A stretch of 64,000 nt of DNA from Pseudoalteromonas sp. A601 (lineage in GTDB: Bacteria > Pseudomonadota > Gammaproteobacteria > Enterobacterales > Alteromonadaceae), in the NCBI RefSeq assembly GCF_002165575.1, contig NZ_MXQF01000013.1:90907-154906 (forward strand), given 5' to 3'. Positions 53,401 to 62,920 of this stretch are shown in pieces. The position numbers were made by a program, and so were the translations under genes. Within the stretch, counting starts at the first letter, position 1, and every line of letters starts with the position of its first letter. The notes beneath the pieces were generated by a model. That model was not told where the DNA came from, ran no database searches, and saw only the letters and a program-made list of their open reading frames with translations.

Positions 53401-54552
53401 ATGGAACGTCGAGACTTTATTAAAGCGTTAGGCGCAAGTTTAGTGGTGTTTCAAACCCCTTTATTAGCAATGAGCTTGGAAGCGAATCAGCCAACTAGCG
53501 CACAACCAGCAAAGCTTGTGTGGGTTGTATTGCGTGGAGCTATGGACTCACTGGGTACTATAGTTCCTGCATTTGATGCAAACCTATTAAAGCAACGGCC
53601 AAAACTCGCAAGCAATATCAAAGAACAACTATTACCGCTGGATAATGGTTATGGTTTTCACCCAGCGCTAGCGAATCTGCATCAGTGGTATAAAGATAAA
53701 CAGCTTTTACCAATTGTTGCTGTTTCATCTGGTTATAAAGAACGCTCTCATTTTGATGGCCAAGATTATTTGGAAAGTGGTTTAGCTAATATCGATCATG
53801 ACTCTGGCTGGCTAGCAAGGGCTATATCTCAAAAGGATGTTAATGCCATTGCCCTTGCACGCTCAACCCCTATTAGCTTACGTAATATACCACAAGCAAA
53901 TACTTGGTATCCGAGTAGATTGAAAGATGCTGACAGTGATGTGTATCAAGCATTATCATCTATGTATGCTGATGATAAATTGTTACTTGATCGTTTAAAT
54001 CAAGGTCTCGCTTTACAAGGGCTCACGCAACAAGAATCAAATAAAAGCACCGGTAAATTTGTTGATTTAAGTAAAGCATGTGCCAAGTTAATGATTGACC
54101 CAAAAAGTAATGTTGACTGCGCCATGCTAGAGCTTGGCGGGTGGGACACACATAGCAATCAAAACAACCGCTTAGCAAGGCAACTAGAAGAACTTGATAA
54201 CGGCTTGCACGCTCTTAAACAAGAGCTTGGAGCGCAATGGCAAAACACGGTTGTAATAGTAGCCACTGAGTTTGGTCGCACGGTTAAAGAAAATGGTACT
54301 CTAGGCACAGATCATGGTACAGCCAGTGCCATGTTTATCGCTGGTGGAAAAGTAAAAGGTGGACAAATTGCTGGCCAGTGGCCCGGCCTTGCTGATGAAC
54401 AGCTTTTTGAAAAACGGGATTTAATGCCTACTTCAAATACGTTTTCGTGGATTGCTAAGGCCCTCAATGAACACTGGAAATTAACACCTCAACAACTAGC
54501 ACGTGTATTCCCCTCAGTCCCCATTGCAAGTGCCTCTGTGATCCACACTTAG
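53401..54552 (+). CDS. DUF1501 family protein with Tat signal
   Basis: A 383-residue protein. The N-terminus MERRDFIKALGASLVVFQTPLLA is a twin-arginine signal, so it is exported folded. DUF1501 (arylsulfatase/alkaline phosphatase-like fold) shows WVVLRGAMDSLGTIVP and GGWDTHSNQNNRLARQLEELDNGL, TEFGRTVKENGTLGTDHGTA. Metal residues of the phosphatase fold appear partly kept. Function unknown; operon with DUF1800. Start preferred at 53401, 7 nt after AAGGAG. Confidence 0.87.
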   Translation: MERRDFIKALGASLVVFQTPLLAMSLEANQPTSAQPAKLVWVVLRGAMDSLGTIVPAFDANLLKQRPKLASNIKEQLLPLDNGYGFHPALANLHQWYKDKQLLPIVAVSSGYKERSHFDGQDYLESGLANIDHDSGWLARAISQKDVNAIALARSTPISLRNIPQANTWYPSRLKDADSDVYQALSSMYADDKLLLDRLNQGLALQGLTQQESNKSTGKFVDLSKACAKLMIDPKSNVDCAMLELGGWDTHSNQNNRLARQLEELDNGLHALKQELGAQWQNTVVIVATEFGRTVKENGTLGTDHGTASAMFIAGGKVKGGQIAGQWPGLADEQLFEKRDLMPTSNTFSWIAKALNEHWKLTPQQLARVFPSVPIASASVIHT

Positions 54553-54578
54553 ACCAACATTATTCGCCATAACAATAT

Positions 54579-54604
54579 GAGACCGTCACCTAACTGACGG
54601 TCTC
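54579..54604 (+). terminator. Terminator after DUF1501 gene
   Basis: GAGACCGTCA / TGACGGTCTC perfect 10-bp stem with a 6-nt loop. Confidence 0.8.
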
Positions 54605-54690
54605 AACACTTAACTTGCGAATAATATCTAAACAACTTGCTGATTATTTATAGTTATCTAAGTATTTATTCCATTGTTCAAAGCTCGTGA

Positions 54691-55767
54691 TCAGTACCTA
54701 TTTATACAATTAAGCTCTTCAAAAGTTAGGCGCAGCCTTTTAGCCATAGATAGCTCAATTTGACGTAACCATACTCGAGGGTCGTAGTATTTTTTGTTTG
54801 GTGAGTCTGGATCACTCGGGGACCCTATTTGGGACTGCAAATAATCAATATTATCTTGATAGTATTTATGCACACCTTGCCAACAAGCCCACTGAGTATC
54901 GGTATCTATGTTCATCTTTATAACACCGTAACTAATAGCTTCTTTGATTTCTTCAGCTGAAGACCCTGAGCCACCATGAAAAACAAAGTTTAAGCTATTA
55001 TGTGCCAGCTCATATTTATCTTGAACATATGCCTGTGAGTTTTTGAGAATAAGTGGTGTTAGCTTTACATTTCCTGGTTTATATACCCCATGTACATTAC
55101 CAAATGAGGCGGCAATCGTGAATGCATCACTGACCTCAGACAAATGTTCATAGGCATAAGCAACATCTTCTGGTTGTGTATAAAGTAGCGAGCTATCTAT
55201 ACCAGAGTTATCTACGCCGTCTTCTTCACCGCCAGTACAACCTAACTCTATTTCAATACCCATATCTAACTTAATCATGCGAGCTAGATATTCTTTACAC
55301 GTTGCCGTATTTTCTTCCAGGCTCTCTTCTGATAAGTCGAGCATATGCGAACTAAATAACGGCTTTCCTGTAGCGTTATAATACGCCTCGCCTTCATCTA
55401 ATAGACCATCAATCCATGGAAGAAGCTTTTTAGCAGCGTGATCAGTGTGTAAAATAACAGGAATTCCATAAAACTTAGCCACACCATGTACATAATGTGC
55501 AGCAGCAATTGCCCCTGCAATAGATGGTTCATGTCCTGATAATCTAACTCCTTTTCCAACAAAAAAAGCCGAACCACTATATGACAGTTGAATAATAATA
55601 GGAGAGTTGCATTCTTTTGCTGATTCAAGTGCTGCATTAATTGAGTTAGTGCTAACAACATTGACCGCAGGATAAGCAAAGTTATTCTCTCTCGCATAAT
55701 CGAATAACACTTTCATCTGGCTTGCGTTAACAACTCCAGGTGGTACTAGGTCACGTAAATCAGTCAT
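54691..55767 (-). CDS. fbaA: Class II fructose-bisphosphate aldolase
   Basis: A 358-residue class IIA aldolase. Zinc/active-site segments are visible: IPVILHTDHAAKKLLPWID (catalytic Asp and His near residues 110-115), EIELGCTGGEEDGVDN, FGNVHGVYKPGNVKL, and FHGGSGSS. It condenses DHAP and glyceraldehyde 3-phosphate into fructose 1,6-bisphosphate during growth on rhamnose. It is the last gene of the rhaD-rhaI-permease operon, so this copy is probably dedicated to that pathway; a housekeeping copy is expected elsewhere. Confidence 0.92.
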   Translation of the reverse strand: MTDLRDLVPPGVVNASQMKVLFDYARENNFAYPAVNVVSTNSINAALESAKECNSPIIIQLSYSGSAFFVGKGVRLSGHEPSIAGAIAAAHYVHGVAKFYGIPVILHTDHAAKKLLPWIDGLLDEGEAYYNATGKPLFSSHMLDLSEESLEENTATCKEYLARMIKLDMGIEIELGCTGGEEDGVDNSGIDSSLLYTQPEDVAYAYEHLSEVSDAFTIAASFGNVHGVYKPGNVKLTPLILKNSQAYVQDKYELAHNSLNFVFHGGSGSSAEEIKEAISYGVIKMNIDTDTQWACWQGVHKYYQDNIDYLQSQIGSPSDPDSPNKKYYDPRVWLRQIELSMAKRLRLTFEELNCINRY

Positions 55768-55873
55768 TAAAACTCCTATTAGTTAACTATGAAATTAATT
55801 TTAAATATTAAAAAAGCTACACAGAGCATATTAAATTAGTCTGGGTAGCTTAGTTTTTTTAAATGGCTACATC

Positions 55874-57589
55874 TTATTTAGATGTAGCCAATTCTTGCTC
55901 GAGGCCATCTTGTGACGGCTCTTCTTGAGTTATCTTACTTTTTTGTAAGTAAGCAAATGTGGCTGTCACAAAGTAAATCAGTGTAGGCACAAGTAACCAT
56001 GATCTCACCAGCTCAATATCTTGATTAACGTAAGAAAATATACCAAGACCTGCACATACTAGTAACGCTAAATATGACACCATACAAGCGGCGCGAGTCA
56101 TCATTGGTAAAGTTTCCTTGTGCTGTGATCCCTTATTACTTTCAAACTTTTTCAAATAAGCTGCTTCTATCGACTTACGTTCAGCCTCTGCACTTTCTGC
56201 AGCAGCTTGCTCTGAATATGATTTTTTTGCCCCCATTAAATAAGCTAATCCGCTATACAACAACGTCGCAAAAATCCAGATTGGGATTAAGATGAAGAAT
56301 AGGTGTAAAGTACCTGATGCCTCAAGAAAGTAACTAACCACAAGAGAGCTTAACCACGTGATAATAGCTGCATAATTAGTAGTATTACCTTTGTATTTTG
56401 ACCAATAACGAGTGAAGCCAATACGTGGGAAAAGCCAATGTTCAGCAACAATCACAGCACCAACTGGCGCCATCATTAGTCCCATTATGCCGACAAATCC
56501 TAGCAATTGAGAAAACACAAACGGGAAACAAGCAATAATTGTAGTAACGATACCCACAACAACTGTTACCTTTGTACGCCCCCATTTATGGTTTAGTGAA
56601 CTAAATGCTAGGCCTGCACGGTAAATAGTTGGGTTAGACGTTGTCCAACCTGCAATAATTACAGCGATAATCCCGCAAGTTCCTAGTGCTTGAAAAGCAA
56701 CTGAACCTGGGTCTAAAGCCACAATAGTCGTATTAAGTAAGATAGCTGCACCTGCGCCCATAATACCGGCACAAATCCACGCTAAATAGTGACCAATAAA
56801 CATACCCAGAGCCGAGAAGTAACCATAACGAGAATAACGAGCAAAGCGTAATAGAGTCATATCACCCATACCGCCATGCATTGCTAAGTTAGCAACCCAA
56901 GCAAAAGCGGCTACATGCCAAAAGCCTATTCCACTGCCTGTATCAACCCAGATTGACTGACTAGCAATATTTAAAAAATCGGTGAAACTACTAATTGAAT
57001 TAACACCATTGGTAGCTGAAACAATTGTTGGTAATAACACTAAGGCACCGACAATAAACATTAGAATCATCCAAGGTGCACATATTTCTGCAAATGCCGC
57101 TAATTTTTCAAACCCTTTCACCGCCATAAAAACAACCACGGCGCCTACACCAAGAGCTACAAGCACAAACCTTAAATCTGTTGGATACCAATCTACTTGA
57201 GGAGGGATATCAAAAAGAACACGAACAGCTGATGCTGATACTGTTATCATTGCGCCAGCTAACACGCAAAATAATATACCGTTTATTACACTGTAGAGTT
57301 TTATAGTGCCTGGCCCAGCAATTTTCTCAAGGTAGGCGTAGAGAGTTAATCGAGTATCTGTGGCTATTGGTGCTGTGATCAAACCCCAAGTTAAAACCGC
57401 TAATAAGTTACCTAGTAATAAGCCTAATAATATATCACTGGCCCCTACTCCCCATGATACAAATAAAGCACCTATTACAAACTCAGTACCCGCCACATGC
57501 TCACCGGCATAGCTGCCAGCAAACGTGTTTGCTGATTGTAATTTATTGGGAGAAACGGGTTGCGTTTCAAATTCTTCTGCTGTCGACAT
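55874..57589 (-). CDS. NCS1-family (purine-cytosine permease-like) transporter, candidate rhamnose importer
   Basis: A 571-residue permease with about 12 membrane helices. The NCS1/CodB-like N-terminal signature FAGSYAGEHVAGTEFVIGALFVSWGVGASDILLGLLLGN is present, as is the mid-protein TSNPTIYRAGLAFSS. A hydrophilic Glu/Ala-rich loop (SYSEQAAAESAEAERKSIEAAYLKK) lies near residue 465. NCS1 proteins typically move nucleobases or allantoin with Na+ or H+. Here it is embedded between rhaI and fba with no nucleobase gene nearby, so I infer transport of L-rhamnose or a related sugar. Confidence 0.82.
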   Translation of the reverse strand: MSTAEEFETQPVSPNKLQSANTFAGSYAGEHVAGTEFVIGALFVSWGVGASDILLGLLLGNLLAVLTWGLITAPIATDTRLTLYAYLEKIAGPGTIKLYSVINGILFCVLAGAMITVSASAVRVLFDIPPQVDWYPTDLRFVLVALGVGAVVVFMAVKGFEKLAAFAEICAPWMILMFIVGALVLLPTIVSATNGVNSISSFTDFLNIASQSIWVDTGSGIGFWHVAAFAWVANLAMHGGMGDMTLLRFARYSRYGYFSALGMFIGHYLAWICAGIMGAGAAILLNTTIVALDPGSVAFQALGTCGIIAVIIAGWTTSNPTIYRAGLAFSSLNHKWGRTKVTVVVGIVTTIIACFPFVFSQLLGFVGIMGLMMAPVGAVIVAEHWLFPRIGFTRYWSKYKGNTTNYAAIITWLSSLVVSYFLEASGTLHLFFILIPIWIFATLLYSGLAYLMGAKKSYSEQAAAESAEAERKSIEAAYLKKFESNKGSQHKETLPMMTRAACMVSYLALLVCAGLGIFSYVNQDIELVRSWLLVPTLIYFVTATFAYLQKSKITQEEPSQDGLEQELATSK

Positions 57590-57733
57590 GTTGCCTCCAC
57601 TGCGTCAATTTTTGTTCTTTTTATGACAAATTAATCGACGTTCTTTATTTTTGTGTGTGTTTTCAAGCTAAAAAACATGCAAAGGCGGTTCAATACCTCT
57701 GCATGTTTATTTTTACGATTAAAAGTATCGTTT

Positions 57734-59032
57734 TTATACGATACCTGAACCGTTTCCGCCGCTTGATGGACGCTTAACAGCTACTGCTGAACGATAGTTA
57801 GCTTTACGATAAGTCGCAATAGGGTCAATTGCACCACCTTTACGTAAACGAGCCATCGCTAAGATAGGGCTAACATCAGTATTAAATGCATTTTTGAGTG
57901 TGTTACTTGCCATCAATGCATCATTGCTTTGTTGGTATTCTGATAACTTTTCACGGTCAACCAATAATGCCGATACAAAAGAGCGCTGAACACTTGCTGC
58001 AGAGTTCATTAAGCTTTCAATCGGATCAGTCACATTATGTGATTGGTCTAGCATGTAGTTAGGGTTAAAACCTTCTTGGTTACGGTATTGCGCATCAACT
58101 AGCTCATTAAAAATCAAGAACTGCTGATAAGGGTGCAAACTACCACTATCAAGATCATCATCACCATATTTACTATCATTGAAGTGGAAACCACCCAATT
58201 TTTTAAATTGAATTAAGCGAGACACAATCATTTCAATATTAACGTTTGGCGCATGGTGGCCTAAATCAACTAAAGACTTAGCTTGAGGACCAAGTTCCAT
58301 AGCAGCAAGGATATTACTACCCCAATCTTGAATTATGGTTGAGTAAAATGCAGGCTCAAACATTTTGTGTTCGATATGCAATTCCCAATCACTCGGAAGG
58401 CCTGCATAAATTGTTTTCATACTTTCTAAATAACGCTCAAAAGCACTTTGGAAATGTTGTTGACCAGGATGGTTAGAACCATCGCCAACCCAAACAGTTA
58501 ATGTTTTAGAACCAAGTGCTTTACCCCACTCAATACAATCAAGGTTATGTGCAATCGCTAGATCACGAGAAGCTGCGCTAGTATTGCTCAGGCTACCATA
58601 TTTGAAGCTATGCTCTTGTCCTGGTTGATCTTGGAACGTATTTGAGTTGATTGAATCCCAGCTTAAATTTAAATCATCTGAAAATTGCTTTAGCTCTGTA
58701 AAATCATCAACTTTATCCCAAGGGAAGTGAGGTGAAACACGCTCTGTACACTGAGATAAATCATTAATAACCGCGCTATCTTCTAACTTCTCCCAGATAT
58801 TACGTGGTTCGCCTTCACCTGGGAAACGGGCGAAACGCGTTCCGCCTGTACCCGTGCCCCATGAAGGCACTGCAATTTGAAAGGCCTGAGCTTTCTCTGT
58901 AATTTCTTCGATATTAATATCATTACGCGCAAGCTTATTACCTAACGCTTGGTAATCTTCATTTAAGTCGCTCAATAACTTTGCATTTTCATCAGCAATT
59001 AGCGCTTTTTCAATACGTTGTGTCATATTCAT
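57734..59032 (-). CDS. rhaI: L-rhamnose isomerase (Pseudomonas/Rhizobium type)
   Basis: A 432-residue TIM-barrel sugar isomerase converting L-rhamnose to L-rhamnulose. Length and landmarks fit the P. stutzeri-type enzyme rather than E. coli RhaA: FRFARFPGEGEPR-like TRFARFPGEGEPRNIWEK, TVWVGDGSNHPGQQHF, HIEHKMFEPAFYST, DLGHHAPNVNIEMIVS, GGFHFNDSKYGDDDLDSGS supplying metal ligands. It follows rhaD by 20 nt. Confidence 0.93.
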   Translation of the reverse strand: MNMTQRIEKALIADENAKLLSDLNEDYQALGNKLARNDINIEEITEKAQAFQIAVPSWGTGTGGTRFARFPGEGEPRNIWEKLEDSAVINDLSQCTERVSPHFPWDKVDDFTELKQFSDDLNLSWDSINSNTFQDQPGQEHSFKYGSLSNTSAASRDLAIAHNLDCIEWGKALGSKTLTVWVGDGSNHPGQQHFQSAFERYLESMKTIYAGLPSDWELHIEHKMFEPAFYSTIIQDWGSNILAAMELGPQAKSLVDLGHHAPNVNIEMIVSRLIQFKKLGGFHFNDSKYGDDDLDSGSLHPYQQFLIFNELVDAQYRNQEGFNPNYMLDQSHNVTDPIESLMNSAASVQRSFVSALLVDREKLSEYQQSNDALMASNTLKNAFNTDVSPILAMARLRKGGAIDPIATYRKANYRSAVAVKRPSSGGNGSGIV

Positions 59033-59052
59033 TAATCCTATTTATTATTATC

Positions 59053-61245
59053 TTAGCGTAAGAAAGCTTCGTGAAGACCACCATCAACACTAATAATCTG
59101 ACCAGTAGTTTTACTTAACTGACCTGAAACCATCAAGTAAGCAGCTTCAGCTTGATCTTCTGGAGTAATAGGTTGTTTAGTTAGTGTTCTCTGGGCGTAG
59201 AAATTAGCAAGCTTATCGCGAAGTTCATCATCTGAATCTTGCTCAGTAAATTCAACATTATATTTAGTTAAAGATGCCTTCACACGGTCACGTGGGAACA
59301 TTGTACTGCCTTTAACAACAGTTGCAGGCGCTAAACCATTCACATTAACTAGCGGAGATAGTTCAACTGCTAGCTCACGAACAAGGTGATTAGCCGCCGC
59401 TTTTGATGTGTCATAGGCAAGTGAGCCTTTCTTCGATACCGCAGCATTAACACTGGTAGTAAGAACAAGTGAGCCTTTAAAGCCTTGTGCTTTCCAGATT
59501 TCATTAGCTTCAGTACCTACGATATAACCACCTTTAACATTAACAGCAAAGCTAACATCAAATTGTTGGTCATTCGTCATACCTGATTGACCAGGTGCTA
59601 AGAACACGCCTGCTGTAACTATTACTTTATCAATACCACCATAAGCCAATGTGACTTCTTTGAACATTTTCTTAACGCTTTCACGGTCAGTAATATCAAC
59701 ACCCTGAGCAATAGCTGGACCACAGCTTGAAATACCCGTGCCGGCTACACCAATACCTTGACCATAAATAGCAGTCAATTCATCTGTAGTTTGTTGTGCA
59801 GCTTCAACGCGTAAGTCAGCACAAACAACGTGAGCGCCTTCTTTTGCTACACGAAATGCTGTTTCTTTACCAATTCCGTCCCCTGCACCAATTACAACCA
59901 CTACATCACGCGCTAATGGCGCTTCTTTTGGCATGCGTTGTAACTTAGCTTCTTCAAGCAACCAGTACTCTATATCAAATGCTTCCTGCTGAGGTAAAGC
60001 AGCGTATTCATCAATTGCTTCAGCACCACGCATAACTTCAATGGCACAGTTATAGAATTCAGCTGTTACTCTTGATTCTGATTTGTTTTTACCCCATGCA
60101 ACCATACCAACACCTGGTATTAAGCATACAGATGGAGATGAGGCTCTTTGAGCTGGTGAGTTGTGACGCTTACATTGTTCGTAATAATCACTGTAATCTG
60201 ACTTGTACTGTTCAACACCTTCAGACAATAATGTTTTCAATTTCTCAACGCTATCTGTTTCAGGGTTCCAATCTACATAGAGAGGCTTAATCTTAGTTCG
60301 TAAGAAATGATCAGGACAAGACGTACCTAAATCTGCCAATCTAGGTGCATCTGCACTATTTACGAAACGTAAAACAGTGTCGTCAGACTGGACTGTACCA
60401 ATCATCTTTTTCTCACCCGAAACTAAGCCACGTAAATAAGGCAATACTTCACCTAGTACTTCTTCACGTTTAGCATCATCTAACTTAGCGTACTTTTGAC
60501 CACCAAAAGTCATCTCGCCTTTATCGTGCTCTTCAATATAACGAGCCGCTTTTTCGATGATATCAAGGCTAAGGTCGTAACACTCTTTGTTATCATTAGC
60601 CCAGTTAATTACTCCGTGCCCTGCTAAGATTGCACCTTTAGCATCAGGGTAATCTTTACAAATAGTCTGTAGTTTTAAACCAAGGTCAAACCCAGGGCGC
60701 TGCCACTCAGTCCAAACTAGCTCATCACCAAAGATTTTCTTTGTTAATTCTTTACTATTTTTACTTGCCGCCACTGCAATTACTGAATTTGGGTGCATGT
60801 GGTCGACATGGTTGTATGGAATAAATGCGTGTAAAGGAGTATCAATTGAAGTCGCACGAGGATTTAAGTTAAATGTTGCATGGCGATACATATCAACCAT
60901 GTCATCTTCAATCTGTGTTTTAACACCAACCTCATCTGCACTATGGTAAATATCTTGAAGAGAAATTAATTTACTCATATACAACGATGAAAAATTCTCA
61001 GGTTTTGATGTTCTTAGGTCTCCACCAGAACCTTTAACCCATAATACTTCAACACTTTCACCAGTAAGAGGATCAACTTCCATTGCTTTGGCAGAAGTAT
61101 TACCACCGCCAGTATTGGTAATTCTTTGATCAGCTCCTAGAATATTTGAGCGATAAATGAGGCTTTCTACTGGGGATAAATTATCTACTGCAGCATCGTC
61201 CCAGCTATAATTTACATGTTTATATTCATTACTTTTGCTTGGCAT
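59053..61245 (-). CDS. rhaD: Bifunctional rhamnulose-1-phosphate aldolase / short-chain dehydrogenase
   Basis: A 730-residue fusion. Residues 1 to about 430 are a class II aldolase/adducin domain, with zinc-site TPLHAFIPYNHVDHMHPNSV and GHGVINW. Residues from about 445 are a short-chain dehydrogenase with VVIGAGDGIGKETAFRVA and a YDTSKAA active site. The first half splits L-rhamnulose 1-phosphate into DHAP and L-lactaldehyde; the second oxidises L-lactaldehyde to L-lactate, as in the Bacillus RhaEW and rhizobial RhaD fusions. First gene of the rhamnose operon, with a regulon motif about 95 bp upstream. Confidence 0.93.
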   Translation of the reverse strand: MPSKSNEYKHVNYSWDDAAVDNLSPVESLIYRSNILGADQRITNTGGGNTSAKAMEVDPLTGESVEVLWVKGSGGDLRTSKPENFSSLYMSKLISLQDIYHSADEVGVKTQIEDDMVDMYRHATFNLNPRATSIDTPLHAFIPYNHVDHMHPNSVIAVAASKNSKELTKKIFGDELVWTEWQRPGFDLGLKLQTICKDYPDAKGAILAGHGVINWANDNKECYDLSLDIIEKAARYIEEHDKGEMTFGGQKYAKLDDAKREEVLGEVLPYLRGLVSGEKKMIGTVQSDDTVLRFVNSADAPRLADLGTSCPDHFLRTKIKPLYVDWNPETDSVEKLKTLLSEGVEQYKSDYSDYYEQCKRHNSPAQRASSPSVCLIPGVGMVAWGKNKSESRVTAEFYNCAIEVMRGAEAIDEYAALPQQEAFDIEYWLLEEAKLQRMPKEAPLARDVVVVIGAGDGIGKETAFRVAKEGAHVVCADLRVEAAQQTTDELTAIYGQGIGVAGTGISSCGPAIAQGVDITDRESVKKMFKEVTLAYGGIDKVIVTAGVFLAPGQSGMTNDQQFDVSFAVNVKGGYIVGTEANEIWKAQGFKGSLVLTTSVNAAVSKKGSLAYDTSKAAANHLVRELAVELSPLVNVNGLAPATVVKGSTMFPRDRVKASLTKYNVEFTEQDSDDELRDKLANFYAQRTLTKQPITPEDQAEAAYLMVSGQLSKTTGQIISVDGGLHEAFLR

Positions 61246-61339
61246 CTTCTGTTTAACTCCAGCTGTTAATTATTTTTTAATAACTTTTAAATACATTGCG
61301 TGTAATACTACATCCACAACCAACATAGTCAAGCATTTT

Positions 61340-61355
61340 AAATCATTTTCAATCA
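61340..61355 (-). promoter_or_regulatory. Direct-repeat operator candidate, rhaD operon site
   Basis: On the minus strand TGATTG-AAAA-TGATTT, nearly the same as the rhaK site (TGATTG-CAAA-TGATTT), 95 bp upstream of the rhaD start. Confidence 0.6.
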
Positions 61356-61379
61356 CCAAATTATCACTTAATGTCATCA

Positions 61380-62112
61380 ACTACCTATATACCACTAATA
61401 AATAAAGACTAACTCGATAAAAACATAAGATTTATTAACCAATCACATTCTGTTTGAGTGAAATTGACTTAATGAAATTTACCTACGCCAAGTTCGCAAT
61501 TTAATTCAAATATAAAAGGTGCAAACTTTAAATCGTTAACTAGAGGTAATATAAATTTCATAAACATATTTATGCAAAGTGATTTGGTTGATCCAATATA
61601 TGAAAGTTACAAATCTGAAACTGCCCTCCCCTACTCTATAAGTACACCTTTGAAATTTATCTATTCTAAATAACTCGAACTCCTTCAAAATTGAATAGCG
61701 TCCGCTCTCCACATATTTAAAAGTGGATTTTTATTTTTGCAAAATCAGATGAAGAGTGAATATTCCACAATGTGGAATTTAGAAGCTTTATTTCAGACAG
61801 ATGTTTTTAGATCATTTAAACCTGTTTGTACAATAGCTGGCATATTTCTGTAAAACTGTGAGCAGCTTATTTACAAGTTTAAATAGAAACGTTTAAGCCG
61901 TGTTATATACAATCAAATGTAGCTCTGAGTAAGGCTGTAGTATTGAAGTTATAAGAATTGAAAAATATATGGGTTAGGGTTCATATCTTTGGATCAAAAA
62001 TATCTAATTATTACATGTAGCAAGTAAACGAAGTGAAAATTTATAAGTATTGAAATATCGAGTACTCAAAGGGCTACCTACTTCCTAAGAGCCCCTATCA
62101 TATTTTCGTGTG
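61380..62112. other. Gene-poor AT-rich region holding parS-like site 2
   Basis: No convincing coding frame on either strand. The one clear element is the TTCCACAATGTGGAA palindrome at 61763-61777. I looked for DnaA boxes and iterons and saw none. Confidence 0.5.
61763..61777. promoter_or_regulatory. parS: parS-like centromere site 2
   Basis: TTCCACAATGTGGAA, extending to 17 bp with flanking A/T. Intergenic; no adjacent promoter to regulate is obvious. Confidence 0.65.
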
Positions 62113-62373
62113 TTAATTATCACTTCTGCTCAAGAGTTCATAGCCTTGAGCTTCATAGTCATTAATGCATTTTTGATACTTATTTTGAAGTTTTATTTCA
62201 TCAAAAAAGCCGAGTGAGTATGCATCGCACTTAACTTTCATTTTGTCGGCGTTTTCTAGAACAGCAACCAGTTTAAGCTCAGCGAATCCAAACTTATATG
62301 CTAATTCTGAAAATTGTGTATAAAGTAAGAAAGAGAAAGCAGTCAAAAGTATAGCCGTAAGTGTTTTTTTCAT
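62113..62373 (-). CDS. Small exported or membrane-anchored protein of unknown function
   Basis: An 86-residue protein starting MKKTLTAILLTAFSFLLYTQF, a signal peptide or signal anchor. The mature part is small and charged with two Cys (KVKCDAYSLGF and YQKCINDYEAQGYELL) that could form a disulfide. Strong ribosome-binding site AAAGGAT 6 nt before the ATG. No family recognised. It lies alone among the parS-like sites. Confidence 0.7.
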   Translation of the reverse strand: MKKTLTAILLTAFSFLLYTQFSELAYKFGFAELKLVAVLENADKMKVKCDAYSLGFFDEIKLQNKYQKCINDYEAQGYELLSRSDN

Positions 62374-62858
62374 TTTTTATCCTTTAAACGATTTAATTTG
62401 GTTAACTTCATTAAAGCAAAAACCGAACCATATACTTTCCCCTTTTAAAATAAGGCCCTCAGCGTATCAACTTAAATTAAATATATGCCACTCACTAAAA
62501 TATGGTTATTTTAGCCAAATTTTATGTAATAAGTTATTTGATACTCATAAGTAAAATCACTTCGCACAAAAGCCCCTATCATTCCAGAACAAAAAATAAC
62601 ACAGAACCTTAATTAAAGGTTGTACAAAGGCGACATATTCTTAGTAAAAATAGTTTTATTCTAAGAGGTCTAAGAAAGCTCGATATTCAGAATGATGAAT
62701 AGCTCTTGGTAGTTCACAGTCAGTGTGAATAATGAATTTACGTATCTGCAGAAGTGAATACCTATATACTCACAAAAAATTATTGAGATGCAACCCCACA
62801 TCATAAAATCAATATATAAACAGTGAGACAATCTCATAAGTTCTAATGATTGTTTAAT

Positions 62859-62873
62859 TTCCACATTGTGGAA
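62859..62873. promoter_or_regulatory. parS: parS-like centromere site 3
   Basis: TTCCACATTGTGGAA with an extra T/A flank pair making 17 bp. Confidence 0.65.
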
Positions 62874-62905
62874 AAAATGAAAATTAGCTTATCAAAAATG
62901 AGTTG

Positions 62906-62920
62906 TTCCACATTGTGGAA
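62906..62920. promoter_or_regulatory. parS: parS-like centromere site 4
   Basis: TTCCACATTGTGGAA, same core as site 3. Confidence 0.65.

Noticed and set aside
62670..62864. 64-residue minus-strand open frame between parS-like sites
   Set aside because: Overlaps the edge of a parS-like palindrome, no ribosome-binding site, compositionally AT-driven.
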